The translations under genes were made by a program, and so were the position numbers. DNA of 64,000 nucleotides from Azophilus sp965116165 (GTDB taxonomy: Bacteria; Pseudomonadota; Gammaproteobacteria; Pseudomonadales; Azotimanducaceae). Location: NCBI GenBank assembly GCA_965116165.1, contig OZ220484.1:1364001-1428000 (forward strand). The letters are read 5' to 3'. Positions within the stretch are counted from its first letter, which is position 1. Each line of letters begins with the position of its first letter. Shown here one piece after another: positions 1-8,452 of this stretch. The notes under the pieces were generated by a model, which saw only the letters and a list, made by a program, of their open reading frames with translations, was not told where the DNA came from and did no database searches.

Positions 1-75
1 TCTTGGCAACCCTCGCCAGCAATGCGTGGTCGGGCAGCAATTCGGCAACATGACCCCCGACATTGCGGCCCCGCT
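1..75. other. Left edge, unassigned
   Basis: The 75 bases downstream of the MFS gene on the minus strand are too short to assign. One minus-strand frame stays open to the window edge and reads like protein (…GGHVAELLPDHALL…), so a further minus-strand gene may begin here and overlap the MFS stop, but no convincing start codon or Shine-Dalgarno is visible. Confidence 0.3.
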
Positions 76-1317
76 TTATTCATCGAGTTCCCGAACGGCG
101 GAAGACAGCAACGTCAAGGCCGCAATCGCCAGGACGAACGCGCCGCCGGCGCAGATCAGGGCGACCGCCACATCCTGTTGCTCGGCGATATAACCGATAG
201 GAATGACACCAAGCGGCATCACGCCGTGGGACATCATGTCGATGCTCATCACGCGCCCGCGCATGTGGTCGTCCACCCGCAATTGCAGGAGCCCCCGGTT
301 AAGCGACATATTCCAAGCACTGACCCACCCAAAAAGTGCCACCATCGCCACGGCTATGAGTACATTTCCAGAGAGTCCGGTGGCCGTGGTGGCCACCCCC
401 CAAAGGGCACAGGTGGCAAGCAGCCAGCGGCCCTTGCGGCGCAAGTTTCCCATGGTGGCCATCATGAGCGACCCCAGGATCGCCCCGCCCCCCATGGCGG
501 ACATAAGCAGTCCCAAGTCCTCCGGGCCACCGCCAAGAATGTCCTCGTTGAAAGCGGGCAATAGGGGATTGACGGGCATACCGAACAGGAAGGGCACAAC
601 CGAAAGTAAAATCAGCCCCAATATCGGCCGGTTCGCGCGCACATAGCGAATGCCGTCGGCGATGTCCTCAAGGGGGCTCTTGCCGTCCCTGGCCCTGACC
701 TTCCCGGGGACCGAAATCATCAGGGTGGTCGCGGCCGCCACCACATAAAGCACCGCGATCATAAAGTAGACGATGCCGACACCGGTGGTGGAAGCCGTAT
801 CCCCGGCAGCGACCCAGGCGATGAGAAAACCCGCGCAAGCCGGTCCGACAACACGTGAGATGTTCCAGCTTGCCGTCGTGAGGCTCATGCCGGCGAAAAT
901 TAACTGCTCCGCAATAATTTCTGGAACAAACGCCTGCCGGGCTGGCATGGAAAGCGCCAACACCGCACCGTTGAGGGCGCCGAACCAAATGAAATCCCAA
1001 AACGAAACATTCCCCGTGTACACGATGGCGGCGAGCACCAGGGTGGCGACGGCGTTCAGGGTTTGGGCGACGACAATGACCCGCCGTTTCGGCAACCGGT
1101 CGGCCAGTACGCCGCCCCACAGCGAGAACGCGGCCATGGGCAGCATGAAGGATAGCGTGACCCAGGCGAGATCGAGCGCGGAGGAAGTCAGGGTATAAAC
1201 CAGCCATCCCCTCGCAACGATCTGCATGTTCATGGCAAACGATGCCGCAAAGCTGCCGATCCACAGCCAGCGGAAGTCCCGCACATACAGGGCTGAAAAG
1301 ATGTCTCCGGTTGCCAT
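76..1317 (-). CDS. MFS transporter (drug/siderophore exporter-like)
   Basis: This 413-residue protein has the length and hydrophobicity pattern of a 12-helix major facilitator superfamily exporter of the EntS/MFS_3 type, acting in the inner membrane. The cytoplasmic loop after helix 2 carries a GVLADRLPKRR sequence (about residues 69-79), which matches the family's G-x-x-x-D-R-x-x-[KR]-R loop motif. A second half-repeat starts around residue 225, where a long loop separates the two six-helix bundles. The ATG at 1315-1317 is the first plausible start. It is followed at its 3' side by the window edge and preceded by an SDR gene on the same strand 236 bases away. Substrate cannot be told from sequence. 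Confidence 0.85.
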   Translation of the reverse strand: MATGDIFSALYVRDFRWLWIGSFAASFAMNMQIVARGWLVYTLTSSALDLAWVTLSFMLPMAAFSLWGGVLADRLPKRRVIVVAQTLNAVATLVLAAIVYTGNVSFWDFIWFGALNGAVLALSMPARQAFVPEIIAEQLIFAGMSLTTASWNISRVVGPACAGFLIAWVAAGDTASTTGVGIVYFMIAVLYVVAAATTLMISVPGKVRARDGKSPLEDIADGIRYVRANRPILGLILLSVVPFLFGMPVNPLLPAFNEDILGGGPEDLGLLMSAMGGGAILGSLMMATMGNLRRKGRWLLATCALWGVATTATGLSGNVLIAVAMVALFGWVSAWNMSLNRGLLQLRVDDHMRGRVMSIDMMSHGVMPLGVIPIGYIAEQQDVAVALICAGGAFVLAIAALTLLSSAVRELDE

Positions 1318-1398
1318 GGGTCTCCTGATCCGCGTTTCCGGCGGCCGCGGCGCTGATCGGAATTGCCAAGCGCCGAAATCCTACCGTGCGCGGTGCTA

Positions 1399-1418
1399 GG
1401 CCCCGGCCGACCGGGGCC
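1399..1418. other. GC-rich hairpin between SDR and MFS genes
   Basis: A perfect 8-bp stem (GGCCCCGG / CCGGGGCC) closes a 4-base loop CCGA. It lies downstream of the SDR stop and upstream of the MFS start on the minus strand, so it could attenuate or terminate read-through, but no U-run follows on either strand, so intrinsic termination is not established. Confidence 0.3.
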
Positions 1419-1553
1419 GGACAGTGCGCGAGGGACACCGGCGGCACGGGATGGCATGCCGAACGGTGCGGAACTCGTATGCCGGACATGCTTGCCGGCA
1501 CCTTGAAGGTTCGTACTTGGACCTGTCCCAGGACGGGTATCCCCACCAAGATC

Positions 1554-2330
1554 TCAGGCGTTGCGGATGGTCAATCCGCCGTCGACGGGCAAGGCGACAC
1601 CGGTGATAAAACCCGAGGCGGGAAGCACCAGGCCCAGGGTGCCGTGCGCCACTTCCTCCGGATCGGCATAGCGTTTGAGCGCGACGCGCCGCCGAGCGAA
1701 CTCACGCTTGTGTTCCTCCGGAATTGCCTGGGTCATCCCGGTGCGGATGGGACCGGGGCAGATGCAATTTACCGTGATGCCCTCCGGCCCCAATTCCACG
1801 GCCAGCGAGCGGGTGAGCCCAATGACGCCGGTTTTTGCGGCGGTGTAGGGACTCCCGAACTTGGTTGCGCCCAATCCTTCGGTGGAAGCGATGTTGACGA
1901 TGCGCGGATGTTCCGCCCGCCGCAAATGCGGAAGCGCCGCGCGGATGGTACGGATATGGGCGGTTAAAAGAACGGTCAGCGACATGTCCCATGCCTTCTC
2001 GTACTCGTCGCCGTCGATCGGCGTTGGCAGAGATATGCCGGCGTTGTTGACAAGAATGTCCATACCGCCGAAGTGTCCGGCGATTTCCGCAAAAACGCTT
2101 TCGATGGCGCCCCCGTCGGCGAGGTCGAGAGACCAGCCCCGTACCGGTTTGCCCGCCGACTCGATTTCCCCAACCACACGCCTGAGCGGTTCATTGTTGA
2201 CATCAATGGCCGCCACCCGCGCGCCCTCGTCGGCAAATAGCTTCGCGGTGGCCTCACCCATGCCGCTCGCCGCACCGGTCACTATGGCGACCTTTCCCTC
2301 AATTGATCTGCTCAGCGTGGTTAGTGCCAT
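1554..2330 (-). CDS. SDR family oxidoreductase
   Basis: A classical short-chain dehydrogenase/reductase of 258 residues. The Rossmann dinucleotide motif TGAASGMG is at about residues 18-25, the NNAG motif at about 91-94, and the catalytic Tyr-x-x-x-Lys is seen as YTAAK near residues 160-164 with an upstream Ser. An Asp at the end of beta-2 (AAIDV) suggests NAD(H) preference. The C-terminus has the usual PG-x-[IV]-x-T motif (PGPIRT) and a GG near the end (VDGG). Such proteins act in the cytoplasm on alcohol or keto substrates; the substrate is not predictable. It is read in the same direction as the MFS gene. Confidence 0.85.
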   Translation of the reverse strand: MALTTLSRSIEGKVAIVTGAASGMGEATAKLFADEGARVAAIDVNNEPLRRVVGEIESAGKPVRGWSLDLADGGAIESVFAEIAGHFGGMDILVNNAGISLPTPIDGDEYEKAWDMSLTVLLTAHIRTIRAALPHLRRAEHPRIVNIASTEGLGATKFGSPYTAAKTGVIGLTRSLAVELGPEGITVNCICPGPIRTGMTQAIPEEHKREFARRRVALKRYADPEEVAHGTLGLVLPASGFITGVALPVDGGLTIRNA

Positions 2331-2376
2331 CGCCTTGACCCCCTACAATTGATACAACACCCATCTGCGAGTTTCC

Positions 2377-2405
2377 TTGTGCGGCTTTGGGGCGACGCTT
2401 ACAAT
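2377..2405 (+). promoter_or_regulatory. Sigma70-type promoter of tRNA-Lys
   Basis: TTGTGC (2377-2382) and TACAAT (2400-2405) are separated by 17 bases and end 12 bases before the tRNA 5' end. The -10 matches consensus at five of six bases; the -35 matches weakly. Spacing and position fit a short tRNA leader. Confidence 0.55.
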
Positions 2406-2417
2406 GCGCACCATCGT

Positions 2418-2493
2418 GGGTCGTTAGCTCAGTTGGTAGAGCAGCGGGCTTTTAACCCGTTGGTCCTGGGTTCGAGCCCCAGACGACCCACCA
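2418..2493 (+). tRNA. tRNA-Lys (anticodon TTT)
   Basis: The 7-bp acceptor stem GGGTCGT pairs with ACGACCC, followed by discriminator A and an encoded CCA at 2491-2493. The D arm contains AGCTCAGTTGGTAGAGC, the anticodon loop is CTTTTAA giving anticodon TTT, and the T arm contains GGTTCGAGCC. A lysine tRNA downstream of pal/cpoB is a familiar arrangement in Gammaproteobacteria. It is transcribed towards the convergent cpoB gene. Confidence 0.97.
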
Positions 2494-2516
2494 TTGACAA
2501 TTCGCATCCCCGCATT

Positions 2517-2550
2517 CCCCGCCGCGCAACAAACGCACCGGCCGGCGGGG
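2517..2550. other. Inverted repeat between tRNA-Lys and cpoB
   Basis: CCCCGCCG (2517-2524) and CGGCGGGG (2543-2550) are perfectly complementary and lie in the convergent gap between the tRNA and cpoB. It may act as a bidirectional terminator, but no T-run follows on either strand. Confidence 0.3.
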
Positions 2551-2563
2551 GATAGAATACTCT

Positions 2564-3379
2564 CTACCCCGCTTCCGCGGCCACCGCGGCGTCAAGCTCC
2601 GCCTTGAACTCGCGCGCCAAGCCGGCGGCGGAACTGTCCGGATGCTCCGCAATCACCCGGTTGAGGTATTCAAGCGACCGCTCCTGGTCGCGCAAGCGAT
2701 GGTACACATCGCCAAGCTTGTACAACGAATCGACAGCCTTGTGATGATCCGGATACAGGGACAGCACCTGGGAAAACGATTGCCGCGCCAACTCCACCTC
2801 GCCCATGGCGAGATGCAATTCCCCGATCCAATAGAAGGCATTGGGGGTGCGTTGGCCATTTGGATAATCATTGATGAAGCGATTGAACGCTTGCAGGGCC
2901 TCCGGGAACTGTTGTTCCTCCACGAGCTTGAAGGCCGCATCGTAGGCACGACGTTCCGGCGATGCGGATGCGTTGACGGCCGATGCTTGGCTGGGCGTAA
3001 CCGGACGAACCGACGCAGGGGGCGGCGACCCACCAACCGCCGGTGTCGCCCCGCCCTCCGCCTCCGGTGCCGCGTCACTCAGGGCCATGATGCGCCGGTC
3101 GAGATCGATATACTGCTGTTGCTGTTGCTTGGTCAGGCGCTCAATTTGATAGGTTTGCTCCTCCACGAGGCCGCGCAGTTCGCGCACCTCCCGTTGCAGC
3201 GTCTGTAGGCGCTGGAAGAACTCGGTGAGGCGCGCCGCATCCACGGATTCGGAAACCGGGGAAGATTCGGAAACCGGCACTTGCGCCAAGGCGGCACCCG
3301 ACGCAAAAACAAGTATTGCCAAGGGTGTCGCGCAGGCGACCCTTGAGACAACAACCTTCATCTTCCCGACCCAAATCAT
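2564..3379 (-). CDS. cpoB: Cell division coordinator CpoB (YbgF)
   Basis: Periplasmic Tol-Pal accessory protein that links peptidoglycan synthesis with outer-membrane constriction. The N-terminus holds a Sec signal peptide (hydrophobic LAILVFASGAALA), followed by a coiled-coil/trimerisation helix around residues 45-95 with a polyglutamine stretch (KQQQQQY), a Pro/Ala linker, and C-terminal TPR repeats from about residue 140 (RAYDAAFKLV… NAFYWIGE… YKLGDVY). Length (271) is normal for the family. The upstream ATG at 3379 is kept, but the internal ATG at 3361 (MKVVVSRVA…) makes an equally good signal peptide. It lies 7 bases after pal in the tol-pal operon. Confidence 0.92.
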   Translation of the reverse strand: MIWVGKMKVVVSRVACATPLAILVFASGAALAQVPVSESSPVSESVDAARLTEFFQRLQTLQREVRELRGLVEEQTYQIERLTKQQQQQYIDLDRRIMALSDAAPEAEGGATPAVGGSPPPASVRPVTPSQASAVNASASPERRAYDAAFKLVEEQQFPEALQAFNRFINDYPNGQRTPNAFYWIGELHLAMGEVELARQSFSQVLSLYPDHHKAVDSLYKLGDVYHRLRDQERSLEYLNRVIAEHPDSSAAGLAREFKAELDAAVAAEAG

Positions 3380-3386
3380 TGAGGCA

Positions 3387-3914
3387 TTAGCGATAGATCA
3401 TTACCGCACGGCGATTGCGCGCCCAGGCGCCCTCACCTTCACCCGGATCGTCCGGCCGCTCCTCGCCGTAGCTGACCGTCTCAACCCGTGAGCCGTCTAT
3501 GCCGGCGGCCGCAAGAAAACTGCGCACCGCATCCGCACGCCGCTCACCAAGCGCCAAGTTGTACTCGCGAGTGCCGCGCTCGTCGCAGTGGCCCTCGATA
3601 ACCACCCGGCGACTGGGGTTGTCGCGCAATACCTCCGCATGGACCTGCAACGCCTCGAGATCCGAGGCATTGATTTCGGAACGATCAAACTCAAAGTAGA
3701 AAACCCGTTCGAGCAGCCGAGTGGTGCCCGGATAAAAGGGCTCCATGTTGTCGTTGAATGACGGCGGTGGCGGCGGCGGCGGCGGCGGGGCCGGCTGCTC
3801 ATCAACGGGCGCCGGCGCCGGTGGGGGCGCCTCCTCCGGGGGCTTCGTCTCACAACCCGCTATCACGAAGCCCACCAACAATAGCACCGCAAATTTTATT
3901 GGTTGCCGAAACAT
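3387..3914 (-). CDS. pal: Peptidoglycan-associated lipoprotein Pal
   Basis: Outer-membrane lipoprotein that anchors peptidoglycan. A type II signal peptide ends at the lipobox VIAGC (Cys21); a proline-rich tether with nine consecutive prolines follows (about 43-51). The C-terminal OmpA-like domain (about 68-175) has the peptidoglycan-binding signature EGHCDERGTREYN and RRADAV. A strong Shine-Dalgarno (AGGAG) sits 7 bases before the ATG, stronger than for most neighbours, consistent with high expression. It is downstream of tolB in the tolQRAB-pal-cpoB operon. The long proline tether is unusual in length but the domain is intact. Confidence 0.96.
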   Translation of the reverse strand: MFRQPIKFAVLLLVGFVIAGCETKPPEEAPPPAPAPVDEQPAPPPPPPPPPSFNDNMEPFYPGTTRLLERVFYFEFDRSEINASDLEALQVHAEVLRDNPSRRVVIEGHCDERGTREYNLALGERRADAVRSFLAAAGIDGSRVETVSYGEERPDDPGEGEGAWARNRRAVMIYR

Positions 3915-3992
3915 CTGTTTCTCCTCTTCGAAATTCTCTCTTTAACTAGATCCCGTGGAATACCCAAGCCCCACCACACGAATCGACCGCCA

Positions 3993-5423
3993 TCACCGCA
4001 ACGTATCGATAAACGGCGACCACGCTGGGGCGCGCACGTCTCCAGAGGAGGACGGTAGCCGATATTTCACGCGCCCATCAATGGAAACAACGGCAAGTAT
4101 ACCCCTACCCTGTTCCTTAGTCGCGTAAATTAACATGGTTCCGTTGGGAGCGAGCGAGGGGGATTCATCGAGCCGGGTTTCCGTAAGAACTCTGAGGTCG
4201 TCACGTTCGAGATCGAGCCAAGCCACATGGTCGATACCGTTGCGGCGATGCACGAACACCAGATGCGCGCCATCGTTCAACAGCCGGGCGCGGGCGTTGT
4301 AGGGGCCGTGGAAGGTCAGCCGTTCAATGAAATTGGTTGCCAGTTCCATTTGGTAGATCTGCGGTCGCCCACCCCGGTCCGACGTGAATACCAAACCTCG
4401 GCCATCCGGGGTCCAACTCGGCTCCGTATCAATGCCCTGGTGCCGGGTAATCTGGCGCAGACGACGGTCGGAGAGATTCATAACGTAGATATCCGGATTG
4501 CCGTCCCTGGATAGAACCAGCGCTAGACTGCGTCCGTCCGGAGAGAAAACCGGCGACCCGTTAATGCCGGGAAAGCTCGATACAAATTCGCGGCTGCCCG
4601 CCGCCACATCCTGCAGCACCACGGCGGGCCGGCCGGTTTCAAAGGAGACATAGGCCACCCGGCGCCCGTCCGGCGACCAGCTCGGCGACATAATCGGCTC
4701 ATTGGAGCTGAGCAGTGTACGCGACCGGGCACCGTCGGAATCGGCCAATTCCAGGCGGTAACCCGCGTAATTGGTACCCGCGTTCTGGGCAAGCACATAG
4801 GCGATACGGGTGGAGAAAGCGCCGCGAATGCCGGTGATGGCCTCGAAAACCACATCCGAGATGCGATGCGCCACATCCCGCCAGGCCGCCAGCGGCGTGG
4901 TCAGCCGATCATCGGTCATCAGCCGTCCATTGGTTACATCATAAAGCTCGTAGCTAACCGAAAGGTCGCCGTTGAATTCCCGCGCGGCGCGGCCGATAAC
5001 GAGATACTCGGCACCCAGGATGCGCCAGTCGCGAAAAAACACCTCCTTGCGCTCCGTGGGAAACGACAACATGTTGCGCCGCTCCACAGGCGCAAACTGG
5101 CCGCTGCGCTGTAGGTCGAAAGCGATGATTTCCGCCATGTCATCCTGGCCCGCGAGTTCCGGGGCCCGGCGGAAGGGGACGATGGCGATCTTCGTTTGTT
5201 GGTCGTAACCGGCGTCGATGACGATGGTGTCCAGGCTTTCGGCGGCGCGCGTCAATCCCGCAGCGCAAAGCAACGGCACCGCCCAGACCAACACCATCAT
5301 CCACAACGGCCCTCGGCGCACTGGCGGACACCGGTTCAGGCGCGCCCTGGTTGGAGGCCTTTTGCAGCCATCGCAACCGGGGCCTGTTGCGAACCCCGAA
5401 CCAAACCCGCCCAAAGTCGTCAT
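3993..5423 (-). CDS. tolB: Tol-Pal translocation protein TolB
   Basis: Periplasmic beta-propeller protein of the Tol-Pal complex that binds Pal. The N-terminal D1 domain (about residues 70-195) contains the typical IAIVPF and EYLVIGRA segments; the C-terminal six-bladed propeller shows repeated PSWSPDGR, PVFSPDGR, PSWTPDGR and PAWSP blades. The chosen ATG overlaps the tolA stop as ATGA, implying translational coupling, but it places about 40 residues before the hydrophobic signal segment (MMVLVWAVPLLCAAG), so the signal peptide would be internal and long. A downstream start near residue 40 is possible, though it would leave few positive charges. Identity is secure; the start is not. Confidence 0.94.
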   Translation of the reverse strand: MTTLGGFGSGFATGPGCDGCKRPPTRARLNRCPPVRRGPLWMMVLVWAVPLLCAAGLTRAAESLDTIVIDAGYDQQTKIAIVPFRRAPELAGQDDMAEIIAFDLQRSGQFAPVERRNMLSFPTERKEVFFRDWRILGAEYLVIGRAAREFNGDLSVSYELYDVTNGRLMTDDRLTTPLAAWRDVAHRISDVVFEAITGIRGAFSTRIAYVLAQNAGTNYAGYRLELADSDGARSRTLLSSNEPIMSPSWSPDGRRVAYVSFETGRPAVVLQDVAAGSREFVSSFPGINGSPVFSPDGRSLALVLSRDGNPDIYVMNLSDRRLRQITRHQGIDTEPSWTPDGRGLVFTSDRGGRPQIYQMELATNFIERLTFHGPYNARARLLNDGAHLVFVHRRNGIDHVAWLDLERDDLRVLTETRLDESPSLAPNGTMLIYATKEQGRGILAVVSIDGRVKYRLPSSSGDVRAPAWSPFIDTLR

Positions 5424-6121
5424 CGCAACAAGTCCTCCGGCCTAAATAATAGGGAGAATTGCCGAAAGTGCCGCTCGAATAGTTCCGGTTCGCTCGGAAC
5501 CTCGAAGTCACGCGCTTTGTTAACCGCCGCTTCGGCGGAACGGTCAAAGGCGTCGTTGCCGCTCGATTCCACCACCGTGACGCTCATCACCCGTCCGGTT
5601 GGTATCAATTCCACCAGCAATCTGGCCCGCATGCCCAGACGGGCGCTCGGTGGGCGCGACCAATTGGCCACCACGCGCCGATAGATGCCAAACCGATAGC
5701 TTGCCGCCAACGCATCCTCCTCGCCCTCGGCCAACTCGCTCGCTTCGGCCTCCAGCGCGGTATCGAACGACCGCCGGGCGAGTTCGGCAAGGCGCTGCCG
5801 CCGGCGTTCCAATTCCCGTTGCCGCTCCTGTTCCCGGTGGTCCACCGGTTTCGGTGCCGCTGCCGCTGTCGGTTTGGGCTCTGGCTTGGCCAGCGGCGGC
5901 GTCTCGACCGGCGGGGGTGGAGCGACCGCCGGGGCCGCCTTGGGTTGCTGTCTGGCTTGCGGTTGCAGCACGATCAATTCCGACCGCACGATGCGCGGTT
6001 CGATTTCCCGAATTTCACGCTTGACCGGGTTCCAGCCGACATACAGGGTCGCCACCGCCGCGAGATGGACCATCACCGCCAACGTCAGGGGCACACTGTA
6101 TTGGCGAAGCGCGACAGGCAT
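5420..6121 (-). CDS. tolA: Cell envelope integrity protein TolA
   Basis: Inner-membrane protein that spans the periplasm and couples TolQR energy to TolB-Pal. It has one N-terminal membrane anchor (about residues 12-30), a Pro/Ala/Lys-rich stretch (PEPKPT…), a charged helical coiled coil (REQERQRELERRRQRLAELARR region, about 97-118), and a C-terminal TonB-like domain from about residue 145 with YRRVVANWSRP and the characteristic ESSGNDAFDRSAEAAV. At 233 residues it is shorter than E. coli TolA because the central helical domain is reduced. The gene lies 3 bases after tolR and overlaps tolB by ATGA. Confidence 0.93.
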   Translation of the reverse strand: MPVALRQYSVPLTLAVMVHLAAVATLYVGWNPVKREIREIEPRIVRSELIVLQPQARQQPKAAPAVAPPPPVETPPLAKPEPKPTAAAAPKPVDHREQERQRELERRRQRLAELARRSFDTALEAEASELAEGEEDALAASYRFGIYRRVVANWSRPPSARLGMRARLLVELIPTGRVMSVTVVESSGNDAFDRSAEAAVNKARDFEVPSEPELFERHFRQFSLLFRPEDLLR

Positions 6122-6124
6122 CAG

Positions 6125-6571
6125 TCAGCTTTCAATATCCAAAGGATCGGTTATAAGCCCCACGCTCCGGGCCCCCGCCTTTTGCAGGACAGACATGGCC
6201 CTCACCACCATGCCGTAGTCAAGCCGGTGGTCCGCCTTGACATAGACCGGAATGTCTGGCCTCGCCCGTAGCACCCTGGCCGATTGGTCTTCGAGAGAAT
6301 AGATGGTAACCCGCGTGCCCTCGTCTTCCGCATCGGCCAACCCCAGGTTGACGAAGATGGCACCGTCCTCCCGAATCGAAACCACCAACGGATCGTCTGC
6401 GGTATCGGCAATGGGCTCGGATGGGGCCCTGGGCAACTCGACCAGCACACCCTGGGTAAGAAGCGGGGCCGTCGCCATGAAGATCACCAGCAAAACCAGC
6501 ATGACATCGACATAGGGCACGACATTGATTTCCGACATCGGCCGCCTGCGCCCAACGTTCGAACCGGTCAT
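6125..6571 (-). CDS. tolR: Tol-Pal proton channel subunit TolR
   Basis: ExbD/TolR family protein of 148 residues with one N-terminal transmembrane helix containing the proton-conducting aspartate in the family motif INVVPYVDVMLVLL (Asp at about residue 22), followed by a periplasmic domain. With TolQ it uses the proton motive force to move TolA. The start overlaps the tolQ stop as ATGA. Length and motif are typical. Confidence 0.95.
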   Translation of the reverse strand: MTGSNVGRRRPMSEINVVPYVDVMLVLLVIFMATAPLLTQGVLVELPRAPSEPIADTADDPLVVSIREDGAIFVNLGLADAEDEGTRVTIYSLEDQSARVLRARPDIPVYVKADHRLDYGMVVRAMSVLQKAGARSVGLITDPLDIES

Positions 6572-7257
6572 GGGTGTTTTGCCACCGAGGCCTGGGCGGC
6601 GCGGTGCAGGATGCTGGTCACCTCGTCACTGAACGATTCGATGCGTTTCATCGAAATCTCCACCTGCGCGGAAAAGCGATTATAGGCGATGACCGCGGGA
6701 ATGGCGGCAAATAACCCGATCGCGGTCGCCACCAGCGCTTCGGAAATGCCGGGCGCCACCGATGCCAAGGTTGCCTGGCTCATATTGGCCAGGCTCCGAA
6801 ACGAGTTCATGATACCCCAGACGGTGCCGAAGAGGCCGACATAGGGACTAGTGGATCCCACGGTGGCGAGAAAGGACAGATGCGTGCCCAGTCTTTCCTC
6901 CTCACGGTTCAAGGCCACGCGCATACCGCGCTGTACGGCCTGCATGATCGAATCCACCTCGGCGCCCGTCTGCTCCGAAAGGCGTGCGAATTCCCTGAAA
7001 CCCGCCACGAACACGGTTTCGATGCCGGTCAGTTCCTCTCGGCCATCAAGTTCCAGGTACAGCTCGCGCAAATCGACGCCGGACCAGAAGTGGTCCTCGA
7101 AGTCGTCGGCTTCGCCCCGCGCCCGGCGCAGGAAAAACCAGCGCTGAAAAATCATCATCCAGGAGGCGATGGACGCCAGCGCCAGCAGCACGATGACGGC
7201 CTGCACCAGCAGGCTGGCGTTGGCAATCAGTTCAAATACGGACAGTTGTTCGGGCAC
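6568..7257 (-). CDS. tolQ: Tol-Pal proton channel subunit TolQ
   Basis: MotA/TolQ/ExbB proton channel protein of 229 residues with three membrane segments: about 12-35, 130-155 (LATVGSTSPYVGLFGTVWG) and 170-195 (EALVATAIGLFAAIPAV). The conserved Gly/Thr/Pro pattern of helices 2 and 3 is present. It lies 6 bases downstream of ruvB, so the tol genes are probably co-transcribed with ruv; the ybgC thioesterase that usually separates the two sets is absent. Confidence 0.95.
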   Translation of the reverse strand: MPEQLSVFELIANASLLVQAVIVLLALASIASWMMIFQRWFFLRRARGEADDFEDHFWSGVDLRELYLELDGREELTGIETVFVAGFREFARLSEQTGAEVDSIMQAVQRGMRVALNREEERLGTHLSFLATVGSTSPYVGLFGTVWGIMNSFRSLANMSQATLASVAPGISEALVATAIGLFAAIPAVIAYNRFSAQVEISMKRIESFSDEVTSILHRAAQASVAKHP

Positions 7258-7263
7258 GGCAAT

Positions 7264-8346
7264 TTACTCTTGGGATTTTGGTTGTCGGTTCTCCGGCAAA
7301 TCGAGGCTACCCTGTGGAGACTCGGGCGCGGCACTTGTTTCCGGAACCTCCAGGCCGAAGTGCCGGTACGCCCTGCCGGTCGCCACCCGGCCTCGGGGTG
7401 TGCGCATCAGGAATCCCTGTTGGATGAGGAAGGGTTCAAGCACATCCTCAATGGTATCCCGTTCCTCGCTAAGCGCCGCCGCCAGGGAGTCGATGCCGAC
7501 CGGCCCGCCCGAGAACTTGCGAATAATGGTCTTGAGCAGCCGTCGGTCCATGGCGTCGAACCCCTCGCCGTCGACGTTCAACAAGTTAAGCGCCGCGTCC
7601 GCCGTACTCCGGTTGATGGCGCCGTCGGCCCGCACCTGAGCGTAATCGCGCGCGCGGCGCAACAATCGATTGGCGATGCGCGGCGTACCCCGCGAGCGGC
7701 GCGCAACCTCGCCCGCTCCGGCCCGATTGACGGGCAGATCCATCTTCCGCGCCGAGCGGGTCACAATCTCGCCTAGTTCACCGACCGAATAAAAATCCAA
7801 GCGTTGCACGATACCGAACCGATCCCTAAGCGGCGAGGTCAGCAGCCCTGCCCGGGTCGTGGCGCCAATGAGTGTAAAACGGGGCAAGTCAAGTTTTAGC
7901 GAGCGGGCCGCCGGACCGTCGCCAATGAGGATGTCGATCTGAAAATCCTCCATGGCGGGATAAAGGATTTCCTCCACCACCGGCGAAAGCCGATGAATTT
8001 CGTCCACGAACAGCACATCCTGGTCTTGCAGGTTCGTCAACATCGCCGCCAGATCGCCGGCGCGCTCGAGCACCGGACCCGAAGTCGATTTGATGGCAAC
8101 GCCCATTTCGTTGGCAACGATGTTGGCGAGCGTGGTCTTGCCGAGCCCCGGCGGCCCAAAGATCAACGTATGATCAAGCGCCTCCCGACGTCGCCGCGCC
8201 GCTTCGATAAAGATGGTCATCTGCTCCTTGACGGCGCTCTGGCCAATGTATTCATCAAGGCGCGCCGGGCGCAGGCCACGCTCGAATTGGGACTCCGCCG
8301 CGCCGTCGGAGCGGGGGTCGAGGGTGCCATCCCTTTCGATGGTCAC
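7264..8346 (-). CDS. ruvB: Holliday junction DNA helicase RuvB
   Basis: AAA+ motor of branch migration, working with RuvA. Walker A is GPPGLGKT, Walker B VDEIHR, sensor 1 GATTRAG, arginine-finger region SPLRDRFG, and a winged helix with GGPVGIDSLAAAL and FLMRTPRGR at the C-terminus. I start at the GTG at 8344-8346, giving 360 residues with 30 residues before the conserved RPARLDEYIGQ, as in other RuvB proteins; the frame is open further upstream but that stretch is the shadow of the ruvA end. The Shine-Dalgarno is weak. A 106-base gap to ruvA is longer than usual. Confidence 0.95.
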   Translation of the reverse strand: MTIERDGTLDPRSDGAAESQFERGLRPARLDEYIGQSAVKEQMTIFIEAARRRREALDHTLIFGPPGLGKTTLANIVANEMGVAIKSTSGPVLERAGDLAAMLTNLQDQDVLFVDEIHRLSPVVEEILYPAMEDFQIDILIGDGPAARSLKLDLPRFTLIGATTRAGLLTSPLRDRFGIVQRLDFYSVGELGEIVTRSARKMDLPVNRAGAGEVARRSRGTPRIANRLLRRARDYAQVRADGAINRSTADAALNLLNVDGEGFDAMDRRLLKTIIRKFSGGPVGIDSLAAALSEERDTIEDVLEPFLIQQGFLMRTPRGRVATGRAYRHFGLEVPETSAAPESPQGSLDLPENRQPKSQE

Positions 8347-8452
8347 CGCGATCTTTGCCTGGTTGCGGCACAGGGCGGGGAGGCTTCGGCAAGGCAGCAC
8401 GGCCGAACCGCGGCCCATCGCGAACAACCAGCCAAGCGCCCGGCTGCTCGCC

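Noticed and set aside
668..1549. Long minus-strand frame overlapping the MFS gene
   Set aside because: Arg/Cys/His-rich shadow of the MFS coding strand in a different frame, typical of high-GC DNA.
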